Assembly (NCBI GenBank): GCA_046046915.1
Contig: JBJOIT010000074.1
Span: 1 to 9,847, forward strand
Reading direction: 5' to 3'
Length of the DNA stretch: 9,847 bases
Origin: JBEEJZ01 sp046046915
GTDB taxonomy: Bacteria; Pseudomonadota; Gammaproteobacteria; Burkholderiales; Burkholderiaceae_C
The notes beneath the pieces are model-generated. The model was not told where the DNA came from, did not search any database, and worked only from the letters and a program-made list of their open reading frames with translations. Made by a program: the position numbers and the translations under genes. This document shows, in pieces, positions 1 to 7,164 of the stretch; positions within the stretch are counted from its first letter, which is position 1; each line of letters opens with the position of its first letter.

Positions 1-344
1 GCCTCCCCCAAGCCACCTTTGCCTCCAAAGTTGAACTCATCGAAGGCCAGGCCCACGTCACCCGAGAAATCGACGGCGGCCTCGAAACCCTCGCCCTCAC
101 CCTGCCGGCCATCATCACCACCGACCTGCGCCTGAACGAGCCCCGCTACGTCACCTTGCCCAACATCATGAAGGCCAAGAAAAAGCAACTCGACGTCTAC
201 ACCCCCGCAGACCTCGGCGTCGACGTCAGCCCCCGCCTCAAAACCCTCAAAGTCAGCGAACCTCCCCAGCGCGGTGCCGGCATCAAAGTCCCCGACGTCG
301 CCACACTCGTCGACAAGCTCAAAACCGAAGCCAAAGTCCTCTGA
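1..344 (+). CDS. etfB: Electron transfer flavoprotein beta subunit, C-terminal part (5' end outside window)
   Basis: This is the 3' end of the small subunit of electron transfer flavoprotein, the soluble heterodimer that collects electrons from acyl-CoA dehydrogenases and hands them to ETF:quinone oxidoreductase. The frame runs from base 3 to the TGA at 342-344 (113 residues visible). It carries the family signature DLRLNEPRYVTLPNIMKAKK, the recognition-loop region of EtfB, followed by a typical tail with PPQRGAGIKV. The stop overlaps the ribosome-binding site of etfA (GAGGG at 343-347), so the two are translated from one message. At the left edge a Leu-Pro-Gln stands where human ETFB has Trp-Pro-Gln; this is natural variation or an edge effect. 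Codons end almost always in C, as in the first half of etfA. Identity is secure; only the start is missing. Confidence 0.96.
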   Translation, partial: LPQATFASKVELIEGQAHVTREIDGGLETLALTLPAIITTDLRLNEPRYVTLPNIMKAKKKQLDVYTPADLGVDVSPRLKTLKVSEPPQRGAGIKVPDVATLVDKLKTEAKVL

Positions 345-355
345 GGGAAAGAACC

Positions 356-1297
356 ATGTCCATCCTCGTCATCGCTGAACACGACTACGCCAGCCTCAAG
401 GCCGCCACCCTCAACACCGTCACCGCTGCAGCGCAGTGTGGTAACGACATCCACGTCCTCGTCGCCGGCCACAACGCCGCCAACGCAGCCCAAGCCGCCA
501 CCCACATCGCTGGCGTCACCCAAGTCATCCACGCCGACGGCCAAGCCCACGCCCACGCCCTGGCAGAAAACCTCGCAGCCCAAATCGTCGCCCTGGCCCA
601 GGGTGGCCACTACAGCCACATCCTCTTTCCTGCCACCGCCAGTGGCAAAAACACCGCCCCACGTGTCGCTGCCTTGCTCGACGTCGCCCAAATCAGCGAC
701 ATCACCCAAGTCCTCAGCGCCAACACCTACGAGCGCCCCATCTACGCCGGCAACGCCATCGCCACCGTACAAAGCAGCGACAGCACCCAAGTCCTCACCG
801 TACGCACCACCGGCTTTGACCCTGCAGCCAGCGCCCCTGACTACGCAGCTCCCATCCAAACCATCGCCGCCAGCGCCGACAGCGGCGCCAGTCGCTTCGT
901 CAAAAGCGAAATCGCCAAAAGCGACCGTCCCGAACTCACCGCCGCCAAAATCATCGTCTCTGGCGGACGAGCTCTAGGCAGTGCAGAAAAGTTCAACGAA
1001 ATCATGACCCCGCTGGCCGACAAGCTTGGCGCAGCCCTGGGTGCCAGCCGAGCAGCTGTCGATGCGGGCTACGCCCCCAACGACTGGCAAGTGGGCCAGA
1101 CCGGCAAGATCGTCGCCCCCCAGCTCTACGTGGCAGCAGGCATCAGTGGAGCCATCCAGCACCTGGCGGGCATGAAAGACTCCAAGGTCATTGTGGCGAT
1201 CAACAAAGACCCTGAGGCCCCGATCTTCAGCGTGGCCGACTACGGGCTGGAGGCGGATCTGTTTGAGGCTGTGCCGGCTTTGGTGAAGGCCCTCTAA
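356..1297 (+). CDS. etfA: Electron transfer flavoprotein alpha subunit, FAD-binding
   Basis: EtfA (313 aa, normal family length) is the FAD-binding partner of EtfB. Residues 1 to about 190 form the N-terminal domain shared with the ETF superfamily; residues from about 192 form the FAD domain. Visible FAD-site motifs are SGGRALGS (202-208, R205 being the conserved flavin-contacting Arg), the SRAAVDAGYAPNDWQVGQTG segment, and AAGISGAIQHLAGM (260-273) with H269 at the position of the conserved His near the flavin O2. The ATG at 356 sits 8 nt after GAGGG (343-347), which overlaps the etfB stop, so etfBA are translationally linked. Codon choice changes inside the gene: CTC/GTC dominate before about base 960 and CTG/GTG appear after it, at the domain boundary. 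A strong terminator follows at 1330-1367. The assignment is secure. Confidence 0.97.
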   Translation: MSILVIAEHDYASLKAATLNTVTAAAQCGNDIHVLVAGHNAANAAQAATHIAGVTQVIHADGQAHAHALAENLAAQIVALAQGGHYSHILFPATASGKNTAPRVAALLDVAQISDITQVLSANTYERPIYAGNAIATVQSSDSTQVLTVRTTGFDPAASAPDYAAPIQTIAASADSGASRFVKSEIAKSDRPELTAAKIIVSGGRALGSAEKFNEIMTPLADKLGAALGASRAAVDAGYAPNDWQVGQTGKIVAPQLYVAAGISGAIQHLAGMKDSKVIVAINKDPEAPIFSVADYGLEADLFEAVPALVKAL

Positions 1298-1329
1298 AGC
1301 TCACACAGGGCCGCTTTTGCCCCTCACAG

Positions 1330-1367
1330 CGCCAGGCATTCGAACCATCGGATTCCTGGCGTTTTTT
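1330..1367 (+). terminator. Intrinsic terminator after etfBA
   Basis: The arm CGCCAGG (1330-1336) pairs with CCTGGCG (1355-1361). Past one C/T mismatch (1337/1354) the stem continues for six more pairs, including one T-G wobble (1338-1343 with 1348-1353), closing on a 4-nt ACCA loop (1344-1347). Six T residues follow (1362-1367). This is a textbook Rho-independent terminator on the + strand. It ends the etfBA transcript 44 nt before the next start codon, which leaves little room for a separate promoter for the dehydrogenase gene. Confidence 0.9.
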
Positions 1368-1411
1368 CATGGCGATCAGTGAACGACTAAAGACCCAATA
1401 GGAGACCAGAC

Positions 1412-3241
1412 ATGAGCTACAAGGCACCCGTTCAAGACATGCTTTTCAATATGCGCCACCTGGCGTGCATCGACCAGATTGCGCAGATTCCTGGTTTTGA
1501 AGACGCCGGTTTTGACACTGCGCAGGCGGTGCTCGAGGAAGCCGCCCGTTTCAACGAAGAGGTGGTGGCCCCCCTGAACTGGGAGGGCGATAAAAACCCC
1601 TCGTCTTTGAAAGACGGCGTGGTGACCACTACCCCGGGTTTTAAGCAGGCTTTTGCTCAGTTTGCCGAAGGCGGCTGGCAAGGCTTGCAGCACCCCGCCG
1701 AATTTGGGGGGCAGGGCCTGCCCAAAACCATAGGCGCGGCCTGCATCGAGATGTGCAACAGCGCGAACCTGAGCTTTGCCTTGTGCCCGCTGCTGAGCGA
1801 CGGCGCCATCGAGGCCCTGCTGACGGCGGGCTCTGACGAACTGAAGGCAACTTATCTTGAAAAACTGGTGAGCGGTGCCTGGACCGGCACCATGAACCTG
1901 ACCGAGCCGCAGGCAGGCTCGGACCTGGCCGCCGTGCGCAGTCGTGCCGAACCCCAGGCCGATGGCACCTACAAGGTGTTTGGCACCAAGATCTACATCA
2001 CCTACGGCGAACACGACATGGCCGAGAACATCGTGCACCTCGTGCTAGCCCGCGTGCAGGGTGCACCCGAGGGTGTGAAAGGCATCAGCCTGTTTGTGGT
2101 GCCCAAGTTTCTGGTCAATGCCGATGGGTCTCTGGGCGCGCGCAACGATGTGCTTTGCGTCAGCATCGAGCACAAGATGGGCATCAAGGCCAGCCCCACC
2201 GCTGTGCTTCAGTATGGCGACGGCATGGCGGCGAGCATTGCAGACAGCGCCGGACCCGGCGCAGTGGGCTATTTGGTGGGCGAAGAAAACCGGGGCCTGG
2301 AATACATGTTCATCATGATGAACGCCGCCCGCTACGCCGTGGGTGTGCAGGGCATCGCAGTGGCCGATCGTGCCTACCAAAAGGCAGCCCAGTTTGCGCG
2401 TGACCGGGTGCAGAGTCGCCCGGTGGATGGTTCCCTGCCCGGCAGCGGCCCCATCATTCACCATCCCGATGTCAAACGCATGCTCATGACCATGCGTGCC
2501 TACACCGAAGGTGCCCGCGCCATGGCCAGCGTGGCTGCCGCCGCCTTCGACACCGCCCATCACCACCCCGATGCCGACACCCGCAAGCAGAACCAGGCCT
2601 TTTACGAATACCTGGTGCCTTTGGTCAAGGGCTTCAGTACCGAAATGAGCCTGGAGGCCACCTCCCTGGGTGTGCAGGTGCACGGTGGCATGGGCTTCAT
2701 CGAAGAAACCGGCGCAGCCCAGTTCTATCGCGACGCCAAGATCCTGACCATCTACGAAGGCACCACCGCCATCCAGGCCAATGACCTGGTGGGCCGCAAG
2801 ACCGCGCGCGACGGCGGTCAAACTGCCCGGGGCATTGCCCAGCTGATTGAAGCGACCGAAACCCAGTTGTCCTCACGCAGCAGTGCCGCGGCGGTGGCCA
2901 TGCACAAGCGTCTGAAGGCGGCGCGCCTGGCCTATCTGGAGGTGGTGGACTTTGTGGCCAACAGCACCAAAAGCCGCCCCAACGCAGTGTTTGCCGGCAG
3001 CGTACCCTACCTGATGTTGGCGGGCAACCTGATGGCCGGCTGGCAATTGGCGCGTGCCCTGCTGGTGGCAGAAGACTTGCTGGCCAGCGGTTCATCGGAT
3101 GAAGCCCCCGCCTTTTTGCAAGCCAAGGCGGCCACGGCGCACTTTTACGCCGAGCACATTTTGGTCAAGGTGCCTGCCACACGCGACAGCATCATCGACG
3201 GTGCCGACTGCGTGACCGCCATGGCGCTGGACGCATACTGA
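1412..3241 (+). CDS. Acyl-CoA dehydrogenase, long form with extra C-terminal domain (DmdC-like family)
   Basis: This FAD enzyme introduces the alpha-beta double bond into an acyl-CoA thioester and passes electrons to EtfAB. At 609 aa it is much longer than the roughly 380-400 aa short- and medium-chain enzymes. It fits the long subgroup that includes 3-methylmercaptopropionyl-CoA dehydrogenase (DmdC) and many unassigned fatty-acyl-CoA dehydrogenases. Domain order: N-terminal extension and alpha domain (about 1-155), beta domain opening with WTGTMNLTEPQAGSDL (157-172, flavin/substrate contacts), C-terminal alpha domain with VHGGMGFIEE and YRDAKILTIYEGTTAIQ, and an added C-terminal alpha-helical domain from about 470. 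E449 in YEGT aligns with the catalytic base of medium-chain acyl-CoA dehydrogenase. AGGAG at 1400-1404, 7 nt before the ATG, supports the start. The substrate cannot be read from the sequence, so DmdC activity is not claimed. Confidence 0.93.
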   Translation: MSYKAPVQDMLFNMRHLACIDQIAQIPGFEDAGFDTAQAVLEEAARFNEEVVAPLNWEGDKNPSSLKDGVVTTTPGFKQAFAQFAEGGWQGLQHPAEFGGQGLPKTIGAACIEMCNSANLSFALCPLLSDGAIEALLTAGSDELKATYLEKLVSGAWTGTMNLTEPQAGSDLAAVRSRAEPQADGTYKVFGTKIYITYGEHDMAENIVHLVLARVQGAPEGVKGISLFVVPKFLVNADGSLGARNDVLCVSIEHKMGIKASPTAVLQYGDGMAASIADSAGPGAVGYLVGEENRGLEYMFIMMNAARYAVGVQGIAVADRAYQKAAQFARDRVQSRPVDGSLPGSGPIIHHPDVKRMLMTMRAYTEGARAMASVAAAAFDTAHHHPDADTRKQNQAFYEYLVPLVKGFSTEMSLEATSLGVQVHGGMGFIEETGAAQFYRDAKILTIYEGTTAIQANDLVGRKTARDGGQTARGIAQLIEATETQLSSRSSAAAVAMHKRLKAARLAYLEVVDFVANSTKSRPNAVFAGSVPYLMLAGNLMAGWQLARALLVAEDLLASGSSDEAPAFLQAKAATAHFYAEHILVKVPATRDSIIDGADCVTAMALDAY

Positions 3242-3254
3242 TTCGGCCTTCGTC

Positions 3255-4226
3255 ATGACCATACCACGCGTCCCACTACCCAAGGCCCTGCAGGGCCTGC
3301 GCCTGCCGGTGATCGCATCGCCGATGTTCATCGTTAGCACGCCTGCGCTGGTCATTGCCCAGTGCAAGGCTGGTATCGTGGGCTCCATGCCCGCGCTCAA
3401 TGCGCGCCCGGCGGCGCAGCTGGACGACTGGCTGTCCGAAATCACCGAAACCCTGGCGGCACACAACCGTGCCCACCCCGACCGGCCAGCTGCGCCTTTT
3501 GCCATCAACCAGATCGTGCACAAGAGCAATGACCGCCTGGAACACGACATGGCGCAGGTGGTCAAGCACCGGGTGCCCATCGTCATCACCAGTCTGGGCG
3601 CGCGTGATGACATCAATGCAGCGGCCCACAGCTACGGCGGCATTGTGTTGCACGACATCATCAACAACACCTTTGCCCGAAAAGCGGTAGAGAAGGGCGC
3701 GGATGGCCTGATTGCGGTGGCGGCCGGCGCGGGCGGGCATGCGGGCGTCAAAAGCCCCTTTGCCCTGGTGCAGGAAATTCGTCAATGGTTTGGTGGGCCG
3801 GTGGCCCTGAGCGGGTCCATTGCCACCGGCGGCGCCATACTGGCCGCGCAGGCCATGGGTGCGGACCTGGCTTATATGGGCTCAGCGTTTATTGCCACCA
3901 CTGAAGCCCGGGCGTCTGAAGCCTACAAGCAGGCCATTGTGGACAGCAACAGCGACGATGTGATTTACACCAACCTGTTCACTGGCGTGCATGGCAACTA
4001 CCTGGCCTCCAGCATCCGCGCGGCCGGCCTGGACCCCGCCAACCTGCCCCAAAGCGACCCCAGCAAGATGAATTTTGGCGGTGACATTGCCGCCAAGGCC
4101 TGGAAAGACATCTGGGGCTCGGGGCAAGGTATTGGGGCTATCGACCAAATTCAAAGCACCGCCGCTTTTGTGGAACAACTGGAGCGTGAGTACCGCAGTA
4201 CTCGGGGGCAGCTAGCGCTGGGCTGA
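3255..4226 (+). CDS. Nitronate monooxygenase / 2-nitropropane dioxygenase family flavoprotein
   Basis: This is a 323-aa TIM-barrel FMN protein of the nitronate monooxygenase (2-nitropropane dioxygenase) superfamily. The N-terminal strand reads LPVIASPMFIVSTPALVIAQ; the flavin-site glycine/histidine motif AGAGGHAG contains H162, at the place of the family's catalytic His. It is followed by the phosphate-binding ALSGSIATGG and GADLAYMGSAFIATTEA. Length is normal for the subgroup. The start lies 13 nt after the dehydrogenase stop with no clear Shine-Dalgarno sequence, suggesting translational coupling and one transcript. Members beside acyl-CoA dehydrogenase genes are often annotated as NMO, but nitronate oxidation is not demonstrated for them; an enoyl-reductase-like or oxidoreductase role is possible. 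A decayed second copy of its 3' end lies at 7165 to about 7270. The family call is strong, the reaction uncertain. Confidence 0.9.
   Translation: MTIPRVPLPKALQGLRLPVIASPMFIVSTPALVIAQCKAGIVGSMPALNARPAAQLDDWLSEITETLAAHNRAHPDRPAAPFAINQIVHKSNDRLEHDMAQVVKHRVPIVITSLGARDDINAAAHSYGGIVLHDIINNTFARKAVEKGADGLIAVAAGAGGHAGVKSPFALVQEIRQWFGGPVALSGSIATGGAILAAQAMGADLAYMGSAFIATTEARASEAYKQAIVDSNSDDVIYTNLFTGVHGNYLASSIRAAGLDPANLPQSDPSKMNFGGDIAAKAWKDIWGSGQGIGAIDQIQSTAAFVEQLEREYRSTRGQLALG
4020..4130 (+). repeat. Direct repeat copy A (inside the nitronate monooxygenase gene)
   Basis: This 111-nt stretch encodes residues 256-292 of the NMO-family protein. It matches 7165-7273 in the same orientation: about 92 of 109 aligned bases agree by hand count, with one 2-nt gap near 4071-4072. 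The first 51 nt differ at only four positions; the last third is more diverged. Copy A is the intact, coding copy. The two copies bracket vapBC and the fused membrane/synthase gene, about 3.1 kb apart. Confidence 0.88.
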
Positions 4227-4255
4227 CCAGCAGACGGTTTGCATGGCCAGTGGGC

Positions 4256-4627
4256 TCAATGTGCGTTGTTGGCCGCCAAGTCCAGCTTGAACGCCAGACT
4301 CAGAAGTCGTTTGTCTCGCGTCCAAAGTTGGGTGCCCGGCGTGAGCAGGCACGAGGCAAGTAAGTGGGCGTCAACGTACCCGATTCCTGCGCCGTACAAA
4401 CTCCGGCTTTCGATGACCAGCATCACCTCCTGATCCGTGGCCAGCGTGGCCTGCTCAAGCGATTGCATGGCATTGATCAGCACAGTGCGATTGGCAAGAC
4501 TGCCCAGGGCCAATTCACCGGTGATGAAGGGGTGAGCCAAGACCTGTCCGGCAGTCAAAAGGGCGGAGAGTTGCTCGTCACCCCGCCTCAGGTGATCAAT
4601 CCAGACGGAGGTGTCGACAAGAATCAC
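4256..4627 (-). CDS. vapC: VapC-family PIN-domain ribonuclease toxin
   Basis: This is the toxin of a type II toxin-antitoxin pair: a Mg-dependent PIN-domain endoribonuclease whose relatives cut initiator tRNA, other tRNAs or rRNA. The 123-aa length is typical. The opening MILVDTSVWIDHLR is the PIN signature, and the acidic metal-binding set is complete: D5, E38, D86 (in GYVDAHLLAS) and D105 (in WTRDKRL). The start codon is GTG at 4627-4625, overlapping the vapB stop by four bases (GTGA, 4624-4627), so toxin translation should depend on that of the antitoxin. The gene converges on the NMO-family gene, with only 29 nt between the two stops. With all catalytic acids present it is probably active. 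RNA target unknown. Confidence 0.94.
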   Translation of the reverse strand: MILVDTSVWIDHLRRGDEQLSALLTAGQVLAHPFITGELALGSLANRTVLINAMQSLEQATLATDQEVMLVIESRSLYGAGIGYVDAHLLASCLLTPGTQLWTRDKRLLSLAFKLDLAANNAH

Positions 4628-4821
4628 CTGGGTTCCGATTGGCGCCTTGGAATCGCTTGCAGCTGGGGCTCGGTACCACCCAGCAAAGCCAGCCGCTTGG
4701 CGCTTTCGCGTTGAATCAAGGCGCGCAATGCCTCGCGCACCAGCGCAGCCTTTTCAGACAAGCCAGTCAAGGATTCTGCCTTGGCGATCAAATCATCGTC
4801 GAGAGCAATGGTGGTTCTCAT
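4624..4821 (-). CDS. vapB: VapB-family antitoxin
   Basis: This 65-aa antitoxin should bind VapC and repress its own operon. The N-terminal MRTTIALDDDLIAKA is the ribbon-helix-helix DNA-binding segment typical of VapB antitoxins. It is followed by a helix (KAALVREALRALIQRESAKR) and a less ordered tail from LALLGGTEP to the end, the part expected to wrap the toxin. AGGAG (complement of 4829-4833) lies 7 nt upstream of the ATG at 4821 and fixes the start. The gene precedes and overlaps vapC in the standard antitoxin-first order. Inverted repeats upstream (4855-4864 and 4897-4918) are possible operators. Confidence 0.93.
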   Translation of the reverse strand: MRTTIALDDDLIAKAESLTGLSEKAALVREALRALIQRESAKRLALLGGTEPQLQAIPRRQSEPR

Positions 4822-4854
4822 GCGGCAACTCCTAGGTTAAGCATTTATTTTGGC

Positions 4855-4918
4855 ATCAAATGATGATAATTTTTGTGCTAATTCAGGTTGACCATCATCA
4901 AAGATACTGTCTTTTGAT
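4855..4918. promoter_or_regulatory. Candidate vapBC operator: two short inverted repeats
   Basis: The first repeat is ATCA-AA-TGAT at 4855-4864. The second is ATCAAAGA (4897-4904), a 5-nt spacer, then TCTTTTGAT (4910-4918), with one bulged T. Both share the ATCAAA word and lie 34-97 nt upstream of vapB, where VapBC complexes usually bind. No convincing -35/-10 pair for vapB was found, so the operator role rests on position and symmetry only. Confidence 0.35.
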
Positions 4919-5041
4919 CAATGCCTTTGGGATTGGAGCTCTGTCATGGGCTCAGGCCTTGCCTGCACGCACCGACACAGCCGCAGCCCAAATGTGTTTC
5001 ATGCTCGTTGAGCAGATTCTCGGAACCCGCGTCCATTTCTG

Positions 5042-5069
5042 CGGACAGCTTGAATGACCTACCTACAAT
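5042..5069 (+). promoter_or_regulatory. Possible promoter of the fused membrane/synthase gene
   Basis: A good -10 match, TACAAT (5064-5069), stands 16 nt after a weak -35, CGGACA (5042-5047, four of six bases matching TTGACA). Transcription would begin about 35 nt before the start codon at 5112. The -35 is poor, so this is only a candidate. Confidence 0.3.
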
Positions 5070-5111
5070 TCAGACCATTACAAGAGCCCGTATCGGGTAA
5101 GGGTCAGATTC

Positions 5112-7145
5112 ATGCTGTCTACGCTTCTTTTCGCCGGCACTGTGTTCACCAGTGCTTTTTCGCTGTTTCTGGTTCAGCCCATCATCGCCAAGCAGATATT
5201 GCCCTGGTTTGGCGGCTCGGCCTCGGTCTGGGCCACCTGCATGGTCTTTTTTCAGCTGGTGCTGCTGGCCGGTTATGGCTATGCAGACTGGACCACGCGC
5301 AGGCTAAAGCCCAAGATGCAAGTGGCACTGCACCTTGCATTGCTAGCAGCCAGTCTGTACTTTCTGCCGATCGTAGCCAACCCGGGCTGGAAGCCGCAGG
5401 GTGATGAAGACCCCTTTTTTCGCATTCTGGCCTTGCTGGTCAGCACGGTAGGCCTTCCTTATTTCATGCTGTCGACCACGGGGCCATTGGTGCAGTCGTG
5501 GGTGGCGCGCACGGTCGTGAGTGCCAGTGTGTATCGCTATTTCTCGCTGTCTAACTTGGCGTCGATGATCGCGCTACTGTCGTATCCCTTCCTGATTGAG
5601 CGGGACACCACCTTGTTGATGCAGGCCTACGGATGGTCTGCCGCTTACGTGGTGTTCGCGCTACTGTGTGTGATGGCAGGTGTCTATTTCTCGCGCCACA
5701 GTCACGCCCCCATCGAGTTCCCGCCAACGGGAACCCCGGCACCGCAACAGGCCAAGGTCTTGCCACCCCCCGCACTGTCCAGCTACCTCATCTGGTTGGC
5801 GGCATCTGGGCTGGGCTCATGGATGCTGCTGGCGGTTACCAGCCACATCACCCAGAACGTCGCTGCCATTCCGTTTCTGTGGCTGCTTCCGCTCACGCTG
5901 TATCTGCTGACGTTTGTACTGTGCTTTGAGAGTGACCGCTGGTACCGTCCCACCTGGTTCAGACCCGCGACTGCGGTGTTGATGATGGCGTGCGCCTATG
6001 GTCTGACCGATGGCCGCCTGGGCGGCGACATCACGGTAGCCATTCCGCTGTACATCACCACCCTGTTTGCCCTGTGCATGTTTTTTCATGGTGAATTGGC
6101 GGCCCTGCGGCCCGAGGCTCACTACCTCACCCGCTTTTATTTGATGGTTTCTTTGGGCGGCGCAGCAGGCGGCATCATCGTGGGCCTGATCGCGCCTCGT
6201 GTGCTACCCGCCTACTACGAATTGGGCATCGGTTTCATGCTGACGGCATTGTTGGCGCTATGGCTGGTACGCACCAAAGGTCAGCGCGTGGCGGCAATAG
6301 CAGTAGGCGTGTTTTGCGGTTACTTTTTTGCGCTGCAAGTACAGGATGATTTTGAGGGCAGTCGCTACATAGACCGTAACTTTTATGGCACCCTGCTCAC
6401 GTTTGACTGGGTTCAAGCCGACCCCCACAACAATCGGCGCCAGCTCTTTCACGGCAGCGTCAAGCATGGTGAGCAGTTTTTGGACCCGACCCGCAGCCGT
6501 GAACCCACCTCCTATTACGGTCAGACCTCGGGCGTCGGGCTGGCCATTGCCCATACACCCACATCAGAAAAAAAGGTCGGCGTCATTGGGCTGGGCGCGG
6601 GTACTTTAGCCACCTATGGCAAAAAGGGCGATACCTATCGCATGTATGAGCTGGATCCTGCCGTCGTCGATGTCGCCAAGAACGAGTTCTCTTTCCTGTC
6701 CCAGTCGGAAGCGAAGATTGACATGGTTTTAGGTGATGCCCGCCTCTCGATGGAGCGTGAAGAGCCACAGGCGTTTGATGTGCTGGCAGTGGATGCTTTC
6801 TCGGGCGATGCGGTACCCGTGCACCTGATGACCCGTCAGGCGATGGAGGTCTACCTGCGGCACACCAAGCCCGAAGGGGTGGTGGCCTTTCACCTGACCA
6901 ACAGGTTTTTGAATCTACCGCCAGTGGTGGCGAAAATAGCCGAGTCCATGGGGCTCGAATTTGCACTGATTCACGATGAGCCCGATCGCCCAGCACAGCG
7001 CGACACGGATTGGGTGCTGGTGACCCGCAGCAAGACGCTGCTCAAACAACCGGCTTTCACCCGGGCGCAGATGGCACCTGAGTCGATACCTGGGTTGAAG
7101 GTCTGGACAGACGACTTCAACAACCTGTTTCAGGTACTCCGGTAA
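5112..7145 (+). CDS. Membrane protein fused to a spermidine-synthase-like methyltransferase-fold domain
   Basis: This 677-aa two-part protein matches the 'fused MFS/spermidine synthase' type. Residues 1 to about 415 are strongly hydrophobic with many membrane spans; the opening (FTSAFSLFLVQPIIAKQILP, then PWFGGSASVWATCMVFFQL) is the hallmark of this family. Residues from about 430 form a Rossmann synthase domain: GLGAGT (493-498) and the acidic E513/D515 in YELDP for binding an S-adenosyl nucleoside, GDAR at 541-544, and D561 in DAFSGDAVP at the catalytic-acid position. Classical aminopropyltransferases have a DxxDP-type motif there, so the acceptor may not be putrescine. The domain faces the cytoplasm or, less likely, the periplasm. 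TAAGGG (5098-5103), 8 nt before the ATG, supports the start. It stands alone on its strand between two toxin-antitoxin pairs. Family call firm, reaction unknown. Confidence 0.88.
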   Translation: MLSTLLFAGTVFTSAFSLFLVQPIIAKQILPWFGGSASVWATCMVFFQLVLLAGYGYADWTTRRLKPKMQVALHLALLAASLYFLPIVANPGWKPQGDEDPFFRILALLVSTVGLPYFMLSTTGPLVQSWVARTVVSASVYRYFSLSNLASMIALLSYPFLIERDTTLLMQAYGWSAAYVVFALLCVMAGVYFSRHSHAPIEFPPTGTPAPQQAKVLPPPALSSYLIWLAASGLGSWMLLAVTSHITQNVAAIPFLWLLPLTLYLLTFVLCFESDRWYRPTWFRPATAVLMMACAYGLTDGRLGGDITVAIPLYITTLFALCMFFHGELAALRPEAHYLTRFYLMVSLGGAAGGIIVGLIAPRVLPAYYELGIGFMLTALLALWLVRTKGQRVAAIAVGVFCGYFFALQVQDDFEGSRYIDRNFYGTLLTFDWVQADPHNNRRQLFHGSVKHGEQFLDPTRSREPTSYYGQTSGVGLAIAHTPTSEKKVGVIGLGAGTLATYGKKGDTYRMYELDPAVVDVAKNEFSFLSQSEAKIDMVLGDARLSMEREEPQAFDVLAVDAFSGDAVPVHLMTRQAMEVYLRHTKPEGVVAFHLTNRFLNLPPVVAKIAESMGLEFALIHDEPDRPAQRDTDWVLVTRSKTLLKQPAFTRAQMAPESIPGLKVWTDDFNNLFQVLR

Positions 7146-7164
7146 AGGGCTGGGGCAGCAGATA

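Larger units (their letters stand above)
4822..5111. other. Divergent intergenic region between vapB and the fused membrane/synthase gene
   Basis: This 290-nt non-coding spacer serves two genes reading outward. The vapB side (to about 4920) is AT-rich, with the short inverted repeat ATCAAATGAT (4855-4864) and an imperfect one, ATCAAAGA/TCTTTTGAT (4897-4904/4910-4918); both are candidate VapBC operator elements. The right half holds the candidate promoter for the + strand gene. Short open frames here (for example 4860-5057) have no recognisable family content and look accidental. Confidence 0.6.

Noticed and set aside
197..859. Open frame of 220 codons on the - strand, antisense to etfB/etfA
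   Set aside because: It is a by-product of the C-ending codons of etfBA, which leave few stops on the other strand. The product is a low-complexity Gly/Val/Asp string with no recognisable domain.
2045..2821. Open frame of 258 codons on the - strand within the acyl-CoA dehydrogenase gene
   Set aside because: It is a shadow of a conserved gene with intact catalytic motifs. The product resembles no known family and has biased His/Gly composition.
4364..4714. Open frame of 116 codons on the + strand opposite vapBC
   Set aside because: vapB and vapC have complete family motifs on the - strand; this frame crosses both and has no features of its own.
4948..4958. An 11-bp word, GGGCTCAGGCC, also found at 7258-7268 in the NMO remnant
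   Set aside because: Several exact 11-bp matches are expected by chance in a window of this size, and the flanks do not align, so it is not taken as an att-like core.
4860..5057. Short + strand open frame (65 codons) in the vapB/fused-gene spacer
   Set aside because: No ribosome-binding site, no recognisable motif, and it lies in an AT-rich regulatory region. Treated as accidental.
5087..5097. Small dyad CCCG-TAT-CGGG just before the ribosome-binding site of the fused gene
   Set aside because: Only four base pairs with a 3-nt loop; too short to separate from chance in GC-rich DNA.
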